From: Albifimbria verrucaria
Lineage: Eukaryota; Ascomycota; Sordariomycetes; Hypocreales; Stachybotryaceae
Direction: 5' to 3'
Assembly: GCA_020081605.1 (NCBI GenBank)
Contig: JAHREC010000013.1
Coordinates: 6,386,001-6,450,000, forward strand
Length of the DNA: 64,000 nt
Shown here one piece after another: positions 34,259 to 46,005 of this stretch; within the stretch, counting starts at the first letter, position 1; the number at the start of each line of letters is the position of its first letter. Both the position numbers and the translations under genes were made by a program. The notes beneath the pieces were generated by a model. The model saw only the letters and a list, made by a program, of their open reading frames with translations, was not told the DNA's origin and searched no databases.

Positions 34259-35816
34259 ATGGTCACTCATGAGGCTGTGGCCAGTGATGACTCGCCTCTG
34301 AATGGCGCATCCGGAACTACGATTCCGTCCCATCGGGGAACACGCAGGATGGCAGTCCGCCCGGTCTTGGTCCTCCTGCTCCTCGTCAACCTGGCCATGA
34401 GCTTGTACCAGTTACCTCTCAACAGGGTCATCGAGCGGCGTGTATGCCGAGAGTACTACAGTGACAATGACCCGAAGAAGATAAACCCTGATGGGAGCGT
34501 TGATGAAAAGCTTTGCAAGATTGACCTGGTTCAGCAAACCCTCGGCTCACTTCAGGGCGTGATGGAGACGATATGGATTGTTGGCGGTGAGAAATCTCAG
34601 AAGCAGTTGTGTCTATTCTCGCTGACTTGGTACCAGACTTTGTCATGACTCTTCCCTCGGGTTTCTTGCTCAACGAAAGGGCCGTCGAGTGGTCCTGTGG
34701 ATGAACCTCATCTCTCGTGGCTTCATGCTTTCTTGGGCTGTCGTCGTCGGCTACTTCGAGCACGTCTTACCGACAAAGGCCATAGTGGCGGGACCGCTAC
34801 TCTCAGTCCTTGGTGGTGATTGCGTTTTCAACTCGATTACTTACGCTCTGGTAGCGGAACTCACCGATGACCCTGTCCGCCGTGCCATCTACTTTGGCTA
34901 CATGAGCTCTGTCACGTATGTGGTGAACTTGCTTGGTCCGGCTCTTGCCTCAATCACTATGTCAATTCTCCTGTGGTTCCCTTTTGTATTGGGGTTTTAC
35001 TGTTGGGTGTGGCGGCTTCCGCCGTCTCCAAGCTCCTTCGTCTCCCGGCGACGAAGGCTACATGCCCTCACCGTCGCCTAGTTCCGACCCAGAAGAACAG
35101 AGGCAGCATCTACTGTCGTCCCCTGTACTGAAAGCCCGGGAATATATAAACGATGCCTCGATTTGGCGCTCCGTTGGTGACCATGTGCGAGAGCTACTCA
35201 ACATCATATCAACCCACCCACGCAACTTCTCCTTGCTCCTCCTCGGTTTCTTCTTCACATCGCTAGCCAGCTCAGACACCAAGCTTCTGGTTCAGTACAT
35301 ATCCGCCAAATACCACTGGGCGTTTGCTTCCGCTGGTTACCTGCTCTCGGGCAAGGCGGTGGTCAATTTTGTCCTCCTTACTGCAGTCGTGCCTCGATTC
35401 CTGCGAAGCCTCAAAGCCACAGACAAAGCGAGTGTGGATAGGTCTAACTTGGATTGTGCTAAATATTGCCTCGCAGTCTCAGTTCTGGGGGCTCTAGGCA
35501 TTGCAATCTCCTCAGCAATCTGGATGCTTGTGCCGTCGCTGTTGGTATATGCTCTCGGTAGCGCATTGCCGATATTCACCCTCTCTCTTCTCAAGTCCTC
35601 CGCTATTTGCCCACCTGCTGGCAGTACAGAAACTCAAATTTATTCCATAGTCATGCTTGTAAAGACTATCGGCTCACTTCTCGGCGCGCCTGTGATGGCT
35701 GCATTTTGGGTTAATGGCATCCGTATTGGGGGCTGGCTCTAGGATTGCCATATTTTCTGAGTGCGCAGTGTTATCTTTTAGCAATAGGCATTCTCGCAAA
35801 GATAGAGTTGTATTAA
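34259..35816 (+). CDS. MFS transporter, four frame breaks
   Basis: The ATG at 34259 is in frame with 'VRPVLVLLLLVNLAMSLYQL', the first membrane helix. 'VQQTLGSLQGVMETIWIVG' is interrupted by an intron (34587-34636) and continues 'DFVMTLPSGFL'. The MFS loop motif 'KGRRVVLWMNLISRGF' follows, then 'AGPLLSVLGGDCVFNSITYA', 'RRAIYFGYMSSVTYVVNLLG', a long hydrophilic central loop rich in Ser/Pro and the second half 'RNFSLLLLGFFFTSLASSDT' to 'YSIVMLVKTIGSLLGAPVMA'. Single bases are missing near 34670, 35000, 35045 and 35740; after the last one the frame runs to TAA at 35814-35816. It is a plasma- or vacuolar-membrane facilitator of unknown cargo and converges on the flavin monooxygenase gene. Confidence 0.85.
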
Positions 35817-36167
35817 TGCTCCTGGTTGCCGATGCTCAGGTTCCCCAGGACCCCCTCTTTCAGTGGCTGTTAATTACCAGTTTATTGCCCAGCAATTAAT
35901 ATTCGCGACCACGCACTAGCTCATAAACCGTTTTACCCATAAATAGGTTGCTTCGAGTTTGGACGTCACGCATCCGTTGAAGCAGGTGTGCCCACGTTAT
36001 GGCTATATCGCTGTGAAGCATGGACTGCAAGCATGGCCATGAGGCAGTCAAGTAATCGTAAAACCATGAATTATTTATAGAAGAAGTCTTCTCTGATCAA
36101 TCACTAATCCTTGTGTCTAATCTAGTCATTCCAAACGCCTCGCTAAAGTCAAGAAATTACAAGGTCC
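35817..36167. other. Convergent intergenic region
   Basis: Holds the 3' ends of the MFS (+) and flavin monooxygenase (-) genes. No open frame of note. Confidence 0.5.
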
Positions 36168-37559
36168 TCAGCAGTAAAGGCCTAAGCCATGATGGGGTGT
36201 GCCCACGGCATCTTGCCCACCAGACGTTCCTCTCCCTTGATAAAGTTGAATGCTGGCACCCAGTGCTACCGCAAGGGCTCCCTGCTTATTCATTCTCTTC
36301 TGCACCATGGTCAGAGGGAACAGGTGGCGATCCATAAGCTTCAGCTTAGTCGTTGCCCAGGTTGACACGGCAGTGGCTCCACTCGCTACTTGACATCCGT
36401 CAACAACAGACTCATATCGGGTTGTCTGGTACGCCTTAAGCGCAACTGATACCTCAGTCTTGCTCGGCACGCCCTCTGTGCGGTCGGCCACCAACTTGTG
36501 CAACTCGTTGACAAGGGCGACAACATCTGTGATACCAGAGTTGCAGCCTGCACCGGTAGATGGCGTGAATTTGTGGGCGGCATCACCAGCAAGTACAACA
36601 CGACCATCCCAGCTCCAGTGCTCGACGACTCCTCTTCGAGACTTACGAGGCCGGACTGGAGACGCTGCTCATACGCCATGCGAAATGTCATCTTGCCGCC
36701 CTTAGTGAGAGGCAAATGACCCCATCTCTCGATGACAGCTTCTTGGTCAGCTTGTGTGAAGCGGACTCGATCTTTCGTAGGGGTCTCGAGACGTTCGTAA
36801 ATACCAGTGACGCCTGTTTTCTCGCCAACAAAGAGCTGCGTCGACGCGCCATGGCCATGAGTCTCGGAAGTGAAGCCAGGGTACATTTCGCGGAAAGCGG
36901 CAGTAGGGAAGCGGATCCAGAGGCAGCGGTATGTGGTGAGGAAAGGCTTCTCCTCGTTCGCTTCGGACCCGGCCTCGAGGGCAAGGTTGCGCATGCAGTC
37001 GCGGACCGCACTATGGGCGCCATCGGCGGCGATGATCAGGAGCCGGCGTATGAAGAACCATCTGCACAGACCACGTTGACGCCGTCGGCAGTAGCCTCAA
37101 TATCGGATACCTTCTTATTCGTGAGGACCTTGGACTGAACGTCTACCGGGAGACTCTCGTAAAGCACTTTTGTGAGATCATGTCTGCTCACGACACGAGG
37201 AAAGATACCAAAGCTGAATGGTTGATTAGAATGACTTCCTTTGGGATGCTTTTATTGTGAACTCACTATTCCTTCGTGAACTGGAAGAAGTTCATAGTGC
37301 CCATGTCGCGTCCCTTGTGGTCGATGCGGGTAATATGCTCGAGCGAAGAGCTAACTTGTTCAAGTGCATCAAAAAGATTGAGCTGCGATAGTGCGCGAAG
37401 GCCTTCCTCCTTGAGAACAAGATTGGATCCTGCATCAATGATGGCGCTCTCCCGTCGTTCGAGGACGATGAAATCGATACCAGCACGGCTCAAAGCGTGC
37501 GCAGCAGTTAGTCCAACTGGGCCACCGCCCACAACGATAACTTTGAATCCCGAAGTCAT
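36168..37559 (-). CDS. FAD-dependent monooxygenase (PaxM-type aromatic hydroxylase fold), two frame breaks
   Basis: Exon 1 (37559-37267) begins 'MTSGFKVIVVGGGPVGLTAA', the GxGxxG dinucleotide-binding motif, and reaches 'LERRESAIIDAG'. Exon 2 (37213-36168) continues 'FGIFPRVVSRHDLTKVLYES' (the Arg motif contacting FAD), then 'LIIAADGAHSAVRDCM' (the DG motif), 'YRCLWIRFP', 'HWSWDGRVVLAGDAAHKFTP' (the GD motif) and 'STGAGCNSGITDVVALVNEL'. Single bases are missing near 37050 and 36645. The length of about 445 residues fits PHBH-fold monooxygenases such as the epoxidases or hydroxylases of fungal meroterpenoid and indole-diterpene pathways. No backbone gene is nearby, so the substrate is unknown. 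Confidence 0.85.
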
Positions 37560-39804
37560 TTTTTCCGATCGATTGCGAGTATAGCTTTGTGTAAGCCTGT
37601 GTATGTGGTTTGATCAATGTATCACGTCACTTCGAGGATTGTCAAAATGGTTGAATTCTGGGCATGTATTGGAATGATGATGGAACAGATGGTTGCATCT
37701 TGGGGAAATTTGTGCATTAAATCATTATCAAAATAACATGTTGGTAATGTCAATGGCCTCTCCAGTTCACGCAAATGTCTCGGTCGCGACTACGCTCGCA
37801 TCGCTCACTTACAGCTTGAGCGCGAATGGATGCAAATCCGCGATCCACGAGGTGTGTTACAGCACCCGAATCTTTCTCAAAAAGGCAAAAGACCGTCTTC
37901 CCTCTCCATCCTCGATCCAAGTGCGCTGTTGAGCCAATTGAAAGGAGTTGGCTGCTGCACGTCCTGCATCCTGCTTGCGCGAGGGTTAAAGCCGAGAGGC
38001 GAGGCTCGGCTTCCTCGCGTTTTGGTCGCCTTAGAATTCGTGCTGCAGCCGAAAATCGAGGTCTCAGTTGCTTTGTGCTCCCTAACGTTATAAAGCGACA
38101 GCGACGGTGATACATCAGAGACATTCCTCTGTCACGAAATCCAGACTTGTGCTTCCTCACCTGCTACCTGGCGTCCACCCTTCTGCAACCAGCACTTCAC
38201 CATGCTCTAGTGCTGACCTTCAGTTGGCTTTGTATGTTGTGATGCAGGGGAAAGGCGTTCTAAGCTTGGCAAAGAGTAGCCCTGTGCTTTGACCCATACG
38301 CCCTCGGATCCTGCCTACATGTCCCAGCCACGGCTCGGACTCAAATAGCTCAAGCCACGAGCCACTTTAGACTCAGCCACGAACACGCTCCAACAGGAAG
38401 AGCTTCGTGTTGTTTCCTTAGTAAGCTCTGGTCTTCCTGATGCCAAGTCACTATATGATTGTGCCGTCTCCCGAGCTCACGCAGTATAGGTCGGGGAGAT
38501 AATCACATGTGGGATTTGTGATACGTGTTACAATCAATTTTCTACTGTTCTACATGGGAATACCTCAGGCGGTAAGCTCGAGGCCTGGTACATCAACCTC
38601 ATGATGGAGCCTGATTCTGTACAGAGCGATATTTGCTGTTCGTCTACAGCAGGCTACCTTGCATAGTTAATTCCTACAATTCGCTTCTTGTGAAGAGCCT
38701 CAACTAACTAGCCATGAGTTAACCTTTGCTCTTTTTCGAACCTATACAGTATAGTCTCGGCATTGACCTGGACTGTCTGCATCGTGTTCTAGTATTAAGC
38801 CAAGGGTGACACTACCAAGCTTGCTCCATTTTCATTCGCATTATGCTGTGGAAGTGGGGCCCTAGAGGCCTTCGGAAACACCATATTATGCAAGGATACT
38901 GTCTCGACCGTCTACTCGTTCCTTTGACTATACGCTAGAGAAATGCTGATTGGACTCTGGGATGGTCTGTTCCACTTGGCCACAAACCAACTTGCACAGG
39001 GTCAAGAGAATTGTGACGAAAAAGCATACAAAACTGCAAAGCACTATACAGATGTGTGATGCACCACTAGTCAGTCCTTGACTGTGCCAGGATGATAGAG
39101 TGCTACGGGACACGGAAATTCCATAAACTCCGCCCAACTATAGCTCCAAGACAACCACTGATTAAGCTCTTCATTTCGGAAGAGTCAACTATCACTATTT
39201 TGGACTCAATTATCGTGAATCAACTGTCGCTTCTGCCGGTTGACTCACAAGTTAGCGGAGACTAGAGCTCCCCATTAGGTCCAAAGCCGGTTGAGGCGGT
39301 GTAATGCGGCTGACGCTCCGATTAGGCACCACTGCCCTAGTCAGTCCTGCGACAAAATTTGTGGATATTCCCGTGCCGCATTTGTGCAAGTGAAGATGTT
39401 CTTTGCGGCCATCTCAAGGCAGCAACGCCATAAGCTACGGGGAGGCGCATGGCTCTCTCGGCTTGGCCCCAATTGACTGAAGCAGGGACCCGTCGCATCC
39501 TTGTTGACCCTGGAATCCCTAGTCAGCCTGCCATGGGTCATTGGCGATAGGGAAGTTGCAGTGCCTCAGAACAGGACTTTCGTACATATGCGTGCTTACA
39601 GTGATCAAGCCATTGAACCCCATATATATCACCGTCGCTGCATCTAGCATTCCCTCCAGTCCTCCATCATTCTCAATCATCTTGTCTTGGTGTTTCTTGA
39701 GTCTCTTTTTGTTCTTCCTTGTCCTCTTATACCCTCTGCGTTTCTTCTCTTCGTGAGCCATCCGCCCAGCACAACAAGATTTGCAATCGATTGAGTTAGT
39801 CAAT
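37560..39804. other. Long spacer without a supported gene
   Basis: Open frames at 37693-38292 on both strands coincide with GC-rich DNA and overlap in conflicting frames. None shows a domain or intron structure. From 38340 to 39500 the sequence looks non-coding. The last 150 bases are pyrimidine-rich (TCTCTTTTTGTTCTTCCTTG...), probably the promoter and leader of the AAA ATPase. Confidence 0.45.
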
Positions 39805-42753
39805 ATGGCCAGAGCTAAGCAGAGCGGCAAGTCACGAGTGGCGGCAGCCAAGGGACCAGTGAAGAAGATGGGTGCTCGTCGAGGCCCTGCGCGCACCCAC
39901 CGCGAGGAAATGGAGCTCGTGCACTTGCGGCAGAGAATGAAGGAGAAGGCGGAGCGTCGAGAGCGCCGCCTCGCCGACCAACGCAGAGTTGCTGCGAAGT
40001 GGCGCGCGAAGATTCCTGAGTACCGAAAGGTCAACTTTGAGAACTTCAAAACCGCTTTCAAGATGCTGAGGCACCTTCTTATGCTATCGAGGTTTTGATG
40101 GGTGGGTCTGGAGTTCAAGCACAGATTCGCAAGGAGCATGCGAGGCGTCGCAGAGAGGAGCTGGCTCGCCTGCGTCGGAACTATTTGCTGCCTGGAGAGG
40201 AAGCCTCAACGCGACAGAAGACCGTCGTTTCAACCGATAAAATGAAGAAAGAGAAGAAGAACGAACCCTGTCCTCGACAGACACCGATATCCAGCGAGTC
40301 CGTATTCAGTCTCAGCCCATCTTGGGACATCTCACGGCACTTCTCAACGATTTGGACCAGAGGGCTACACCTCGCACTTTCGTCCGTCCTTTCAAGGCTT
40401 TAGTGTACCTGCAGCCCAAAATGCGCGAAATCTTGGCTACTTTGGAGGAGAAGTGGGCAGATTTTGAAGAGATCGAAGAAGAGGAAGCATCGAGCCCACA
40501 AGAAAGCATCCCCGAAGAAGGCGCAGCCGAGGACGAGGCAGAGCAAGAAGATGAAGAAGATATAGAGGAAGATTTCGAAGACGATGAAGACTCGGATGCT
40601 GCATCTGACGCTGATTCTGATGATTCCGATACCGAATCAGTGCAGTCCACGGACTCAACAGCCCAGGAGGACTTTGAAAGCGTCATGGACAGCCCCGAGG
40701 CTTTGCGCGATATGAGATGCTATGTAGATTTCGTCGACAAGGAGATCATGCCGCTGTACAACCACTTCAATGGAAGCACCGCTGAGAAGGTCAAGTTCAA
40801 CGACTTGTGGTGTTTATTCCGTCTCGGTGACCTCATCTACATGCCGGCATCCAGCGATGTCGGAGGTCGATACCATGAGATCTGGAGAGTTTATCGTATT
40901 GAGGTACCTGACGCTGAGACTTCATACCCTCAGAGTGGCTGGGAATTCTTCGATGATGAATTCCAACAGTCTGATGCGGCCAGTTTCAGGATCTCCGCAT
41001 ACTACGTCGACCATGACGGCACGAGTTTCGGAGCAGTTCGCCGAACCTTCAATATCGACGCTTTTGTCGGCGAATTGCCCATCACCTCTCTCGAATGCTT
41101 CCCGTTCGCTACCGCGAGAACCATGAACAGCTTCTTGAATCCTTGAAGAAGCAGGGTCGCAGCTTTGCCAATTACCTGGAGGATAGACATCTACAGTACA
41201 ACTCATGGACCTTGACACGCAACCCACCTTGGAAGAACACCGAACCCAACGAAGAAATCTTGGAAAATGAGAATTACGAGAAGATGAGACATCCTGAGTT
41301 TATCGAGAGTGATGTGATCGTCGACCTTACCGAGGCGTATCAGAAGGTGCCGGATTGGCGGCCAAACTTCCACCAGCCCCGAGTCAACAAGACGAGGCGT
41401 TGCGAGTTGGAGAAGGACGAAATGCCAATTCAGCACTGGTTTAACGGAGCTCGTGAGGAGTTGGCCTATGCTCAGAACGAACTCATCCAAAAGAGTGACG
41501 GTATTGAGATTCTCCAGCGTCGCGACAATATCCTTGCGGACCCATTCCTGAAGTGCCGTATCAATGGCTCACGAGCTGCTGAGACCAACCCCAAGGCCCT
41601 AGAATTGCGCGATGAGGATCTAGTACTCCTCCCCAAGCGATTGTTCGCATATGCCTTGCGAGAACGTCGTTTCATCGCAGTCGACTTGAACCTCCTCAAG
41701 CCTATTCGTCGAGAGATTGGAGTGTTCGAGGACCTTCGTATCCAGCGAGAGTACAAGGATGTCGTCCGTGGTTTAGTCATGTCGCACTTCCAAAAGAAGG
41801 CACTCGAGCGCAAGTACGCCGCCGCTTCCAAGGAGGGTCCTGGTCAGGATTTGATCCAAGGCAAAGGTCGTGGTCTCGTTGTCCTTCTGCACGGTGTGCC
41901 TGGTGTCGGAAAGACGGCCACCGCCGAGGCAGTCGCCATGGAGAATCGCAAACCTCTGTTTGTCATCACTTGTGGTGATCTAGGTCTGACACCTGACGAG
42001 GTGGAGTCATCGCTGAAGAACGTCTTCCGTCTGGCCAATCTGTGGGATGCTGTACTCTTATTCGATGAGGCTGATGTTTTCCTGTCTCAGCGTTCAAAGC
42101 AAGATATGAAGAGGAATGCTCTAGTGTCTGTCTTCCTTCGAGTACTAGAGTACTACAATGGTCTCTTGTTCTTGACCACCAACCGTGTGGGTACGATTGA
42201 CGAGGCCTTCAAGTCTCGTATTCACCTTTCCTCTACTACGTGAGTATCCCTCCTCTTTTTACTACCCTACCAAAACGCTAACATCCTCTAGCCACCTCTT
42301 GACAAGTCTCAGACTCGTGATATCTTCCGTCTCAACATCGCCAAGCTGAAGGTGATCGAAGCCGAACGCACTAGAATGACAGGGGAGCCTGCACTTGTCA
42401 TCAAAGATCGAGAAATCATTGAGTTTGCCGACAAGCACTACGAAGAACTTGCTCGATCTACTGGGTGCTGGAATGGTCGACAGATCAGAAGCGCTTTCCA
42501 GATCGCCTCAAGCCTCGCGGTATACAACTACACCAACCAGGCGGAAGCTGCGCGCGCCCATGGTCAACAGGCACCTCCTGCGCCGGTACTTGACCGTGCT
42601 CTATTTGAGAAAGTCCAGCTGTCAACACAGAGCTTCGACCGTCATATGAAGAGGGAGTCTGGTACTGTTGAAATGGAAATTCCCGTAGAGGGTCGTTCCA
42701 TCAGGACTATTAAATTGGGGCTATTTTGGAGCGAATCTTGTACTTATGACTGA
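39805..42753 (+). CDS. Fungal AAA-type ATPase with acidic central tract, four frame breaks
   Basis: From the ATG at 39805 a very basic N-terminus ('MARAKQSGKSRVAAAKGP') leads to a coiled, Arg/Glu-rich region. An acidic tract follows (about 40465-40640, Glu/Asp/Ser), then a domain with 'MRCYVDFVDKEIMPLYNHF' and 'FNDLWCLFRLGDLIYMP' that precedes the ATPase in this fungal family. The AAA module has Walker A 'LLHGVPGVGKTATAEAVA', Walker B 'AVLLFDEADVFL', sensor 'LLFLTTNRVGTIDEAFKSR' and, after an intron at 42240-42291, 'PPLDKSQTRDIFRLNIAKL' and 'WNGRQIRSAFQIASSLA'. Single bases are missing near 40068, 40266, 41098 and 42230. With these the protein is about 960 residues. The ATPase resembles BCS1/FtsH-like remodelling folds. 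The client is unknown. Confidence 0.85.
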
Positions 42754-43496
42754 TGAAAACCACTGTTCAATCATAATCTCATTTAACACCGCTATACGTG
42801 TTGAAGCGATCTACGCAGCATGATTGTACTCTGAATAGATAGGACATTCGGATTATATTTATTATACAAATTATGTCCTCTGCTTAAGCTACAGTTTCCG
42901 TCATAATTCCTGCTGGCGCTCCTCAGGTAGATCCGTAAAACTTCTAGTATGTTAAAGAGCCACTCTAGCCTTGATTACGCGTTGATTTCTAGCAAGAATT
43001 CGTGGTATCGAGGTCAAGCTGCAATACGCTCGAAAAACATGGTTCGTCGACTATTATTACCACCTCCTGCATGAATTTGCAAGCCTGATAGATGCGTGCT
43101 ATTTTAATATCCTAACACATATTTGCGCGCTGCGCCCTTGTCGATCCTCAGCTGTGCAAGCATTCTAAAATGCTCTGCCAAATGACGGCATGCTAAGGAT
43201 TAGGTGGACCAGGAGAGCCAGCATAGAAACATCATAGCGAATAATTTATCCACAATAAACATGGGTGAATTATCAATTCTATACGTATATTGCTTGCTTC
43301 TATCTAAATGATATTGAAAAGACTAGAACGTGGTCTTCCAGACGAAGATGATTATGAATTGTTAGTAGTTTGATGATATGGCTACTGCCGACATTCGTAA
43401 AGCGCTAAACGTTGCGCCGCTGGGTATATATTGCATCCTTTAATTTCCATGACTGAACTCCAAATCAACGACGAATTATTTTCTCCGCTTTTGCAA
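42754..43496. other. Convergent intergenic region
   Basis: AT-rich sequence between the 3' ends of the AAA ATPase and the beta-trefoil membrane protein. No gene seen. Confidence 0.5.
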
Positions 43497-44579
43497 TCAG
43501 GAGTTGAGCTCGTAGGTGGCAGTCTTTGACGGCAGCTCGTGAGGGTGATTTCTCGACTCTCCTAGCTCGTGTGTTTGCCCTGGCTGTTTTGCATAGTATT
43601 CTTGAACAGATGGCTGCAGATGCTGTTGGGCAGATCCGGGTGGGCTTGACCAGCCATAGGCAGGTTTCTGATGAGGTTGGTATGGAGAGTTGGACAACTC
43701 AGTAGGGGTTGCTGTCCAGCTCGGGCGCGTTGACGCCTTCGCCATAGCAGGAAGGCCAAAAGAGCTAGAAGAATAACGGCAACGCCAACGCCAACACCAA
43801 CACCTGCAGCGAGGCCAACGGACGGACCACTACTCTTGCCATTTGATCCCGTGCTTGTATCAGGGTCGGCATTCGTGGGTGAGTTATGATCCGCGGTCTG
43901 AGTTGTAGTCTCGCTCGTAGAGGGATCGGTTGTTGTCGTGGTGGGCTCGTCTGTGGTTGAAGCTGGAGCGGTGGACGTAGAAGGTGGCTGAAGACTTGTT
44001 ACTAACTGTCCTTGATGGATGGAAGGTGTGCACAACTTACATTGGTAAAAGTAATGGAAAAGTCACCATCGTTCACCAGACTTGCGCTTGTCATGAGCCA
44101 TCGCTGAGCTGGTTGGTAGACTTTCGTATCAATATTAGGACTCATGAACGGTGGGTTTCCCTGTGTACATCCATCCAGTATTTGGTGCCATTCTTCACAT
44201 TGGTGAAGCGATACGTGCTGTTCCCTTCCAAGCCCCAGTCTGCAACCTCCCACTTCTGCTCGTCCCCACCGTGAGAAGTGACCAGGCAAGGCTGCGTCTT
44301 CCCATCGGCAATCTCACTAGGAACATAGCAAACAGACAATTGTTTGAAGATGCCGGTTGCAGAGCAGCGCATGGCGTATTGACCTTTGCCCACTGGTTGA
44401 AACTGCCACCGGTGATCGTTGCTTGGGAGCACTCCGAGCTCGCCGGTCTCCGAGTTACGGAGCTGAAATGAGGAAGTCCATTTTTCGTACTCGTACTTGT
44501 CGACGCGTTCCTCGCTAATATGATACCACACGTTCGGATCGAGATCAGTAACGCGCTTGAATTTCGGTGTGTCTCCCAT
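43497..44579 (-). CDS. Single-pass membrane protein with ricin-B-like beta-trefoil ectodomain, frame-broken
   Basis: The ATG at 44579 opens 'MGDTPKFKRVTDLDPNVWYH' and leads through 'HRWQFQPVGKGQYAMRC', 'DEQKWEVADWGLEGNSTYRF' and 'NPPFMSPNID'. The Q/W-containing repeats fit a ricin-B-type lectin trefoil. An intron (43989-44040) follows 'DGDFSITFTN'. Next are a long Thr/Ser/Pro stalk, a Gly/Val-rich membrane helix ('LAAGVGVGVGVAVILLALLA') with the stop-transfer 'WRRRQR', and a cytosolic tail rich in Pro/Gln/Tyr ending 'KTATYELNS'. Bases are missing near 44158 and 43745. No cleavable signal peptide is visible at the ATG, so a leader exon may be missing. The layout resembles a fungal surface sensor or adhesin; carbohydrate binding is inference. 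Confidence 0.7.
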
Positions 44580-46005
44580 ATTGATGTCGTTATCTGGCAG
44601 CAGGCGTATGAGCACAGTTGACGGTAAGTCTGGTCAATGCGATTGAGCAGCCCATTCCGAATTTAAAAACCACCGTAGGGAAAAGGAAGGCGCGTAGCCT
44701 TATTACAAATGGGCCCAGATAGGGCCTTTTAGGAAATGGCCGGCAGTAGGGAGTAGGGATGCATAGAACGTAGGTAAGGGGCAACGATGGCAGTGGATTG
44801 CAGGCAGGGCTTGTGCTGACAACCCGCATATTGCATGGGGCCCCTGCATATTTCATGAGGCCAAGGAACAGAAATAAGCAATACAAGAATTGATTCGATG
44901 GCATTGTGGATGTGGGGATGGAACTAAATCCTTCGCTGGGGCTGGAGTGGTCGGATATGGGTGATCTTACTTTAGAAGAGCCACTGAAAACGCAGACAAC
45001 CAAGTCTCGCTACTATGGTACACACCGTATGGAGAAGAATGCGGGAAATGGATACGAACTGTTGCGAGGTCGAACAGCAAGCCCCTGACGCTGTCTTACC
45101 AGGTCATGGAGTACTATGTAGTTTCTACTTAACCTTATATACTGAAACAGTGAGAACGGGGAAGTGGAAATCGAGTAGCACCCTGTAGACCTTTGTCTCG
45201 GAACAGCGAGGTGCCAGTATGAGGTATACTGAGGCCCGTCAGCCATCCAGTATTAGTCTAGGACTTTTTGCATAGTAGGTACCTATCTGTTCTAGGCTTC
45301 CCTGGGTTCCGATGAATGACGACGGAGGTGTTTCAGCCCCGTTTAAAGTATTTAGGATCAAAAACAATGCATTACTGGGGCACTGTCTCCGGGACTGCTA
45401 CACCAAAAGAGAAAGGATAGTCTGTGATTGCTCAAGACGCCCGCCACGTGTGCATGGACGCAAAATTTCAAAACGCTTGGCTCACAAGGCTTTGTAACTT
45501 GGTGTTGAAGGCAATAAGGGGTAATTCTTCTCCTTGACCAAGTTATATGGCTCCGTTCCGAAGCTCAAAACAACCGCCAAGGCTGGCTTCAGGATCAGCC
45601 TCCGGTTTGAGTCTTTGCTTACAACCTAATAAGAATCACTCCCCAACCGAGCCATATCTCTTCTCGACCCTTTTCGATACCTGCCTACCCTATGTCACTC
45701 TTGACGGTAGGCTATGGAGCTGGTAGCAACATAAATACAATATTTAGGTCATTACGACAGCCAACATGGCAATCACTCATTTCACAGTCCTCTGACAAAC
45801 ACCTTGCAGAAAACGCGCCTAGATGCATGTGTCCCAATTTTTAGCATTGCTGCAGTAGGTTGGCCGAGGGTGCATAATCAGGGTCGTGTGTAAACCAGGA
45901 GCGAGATAAATAATTCCAAGCGACGCATAACATTATTTCAGTTCTTTCACTACTTGCAGACTCCTACAAGTCATTTAAGATGTTACTGCTTGATATATCT
46001 ACCCA
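44580..46005. other. Spacer without a supported gene
   Basis: A 104-codon minus-strand frame at 44590-44904 ends 11 bases before the beta-trefoil start and is treated as chance. The rest shows only short frames. Confidence 0.45.

Noticed and set aside
15994..37559. A secondary-metabolite gene cluster (P450, SDR, flavin monooxygenase, MFS)
   Set aside because: No PKS, NRPS, terpene cyclase or prenyltransferase backbone is present, and the candidate genes are spread among unrelated ones.
37693..38292. Possible genes on both strands upstream of the flavin monooxygenase
   Set aside because: Conflicting overlapping frames, Arg/Ser-rich composition typical of chance frames in GC-rich DNA, no domain.
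44590..44904. 104-codon minus-strand frame with a hydrophobic start and several cysteines, possible small secreted protein
   Set aside because: It ends 11 bases before the beta-trefoil gene on the same strand and is more likely that gene's 5' leader; no family resemblance.
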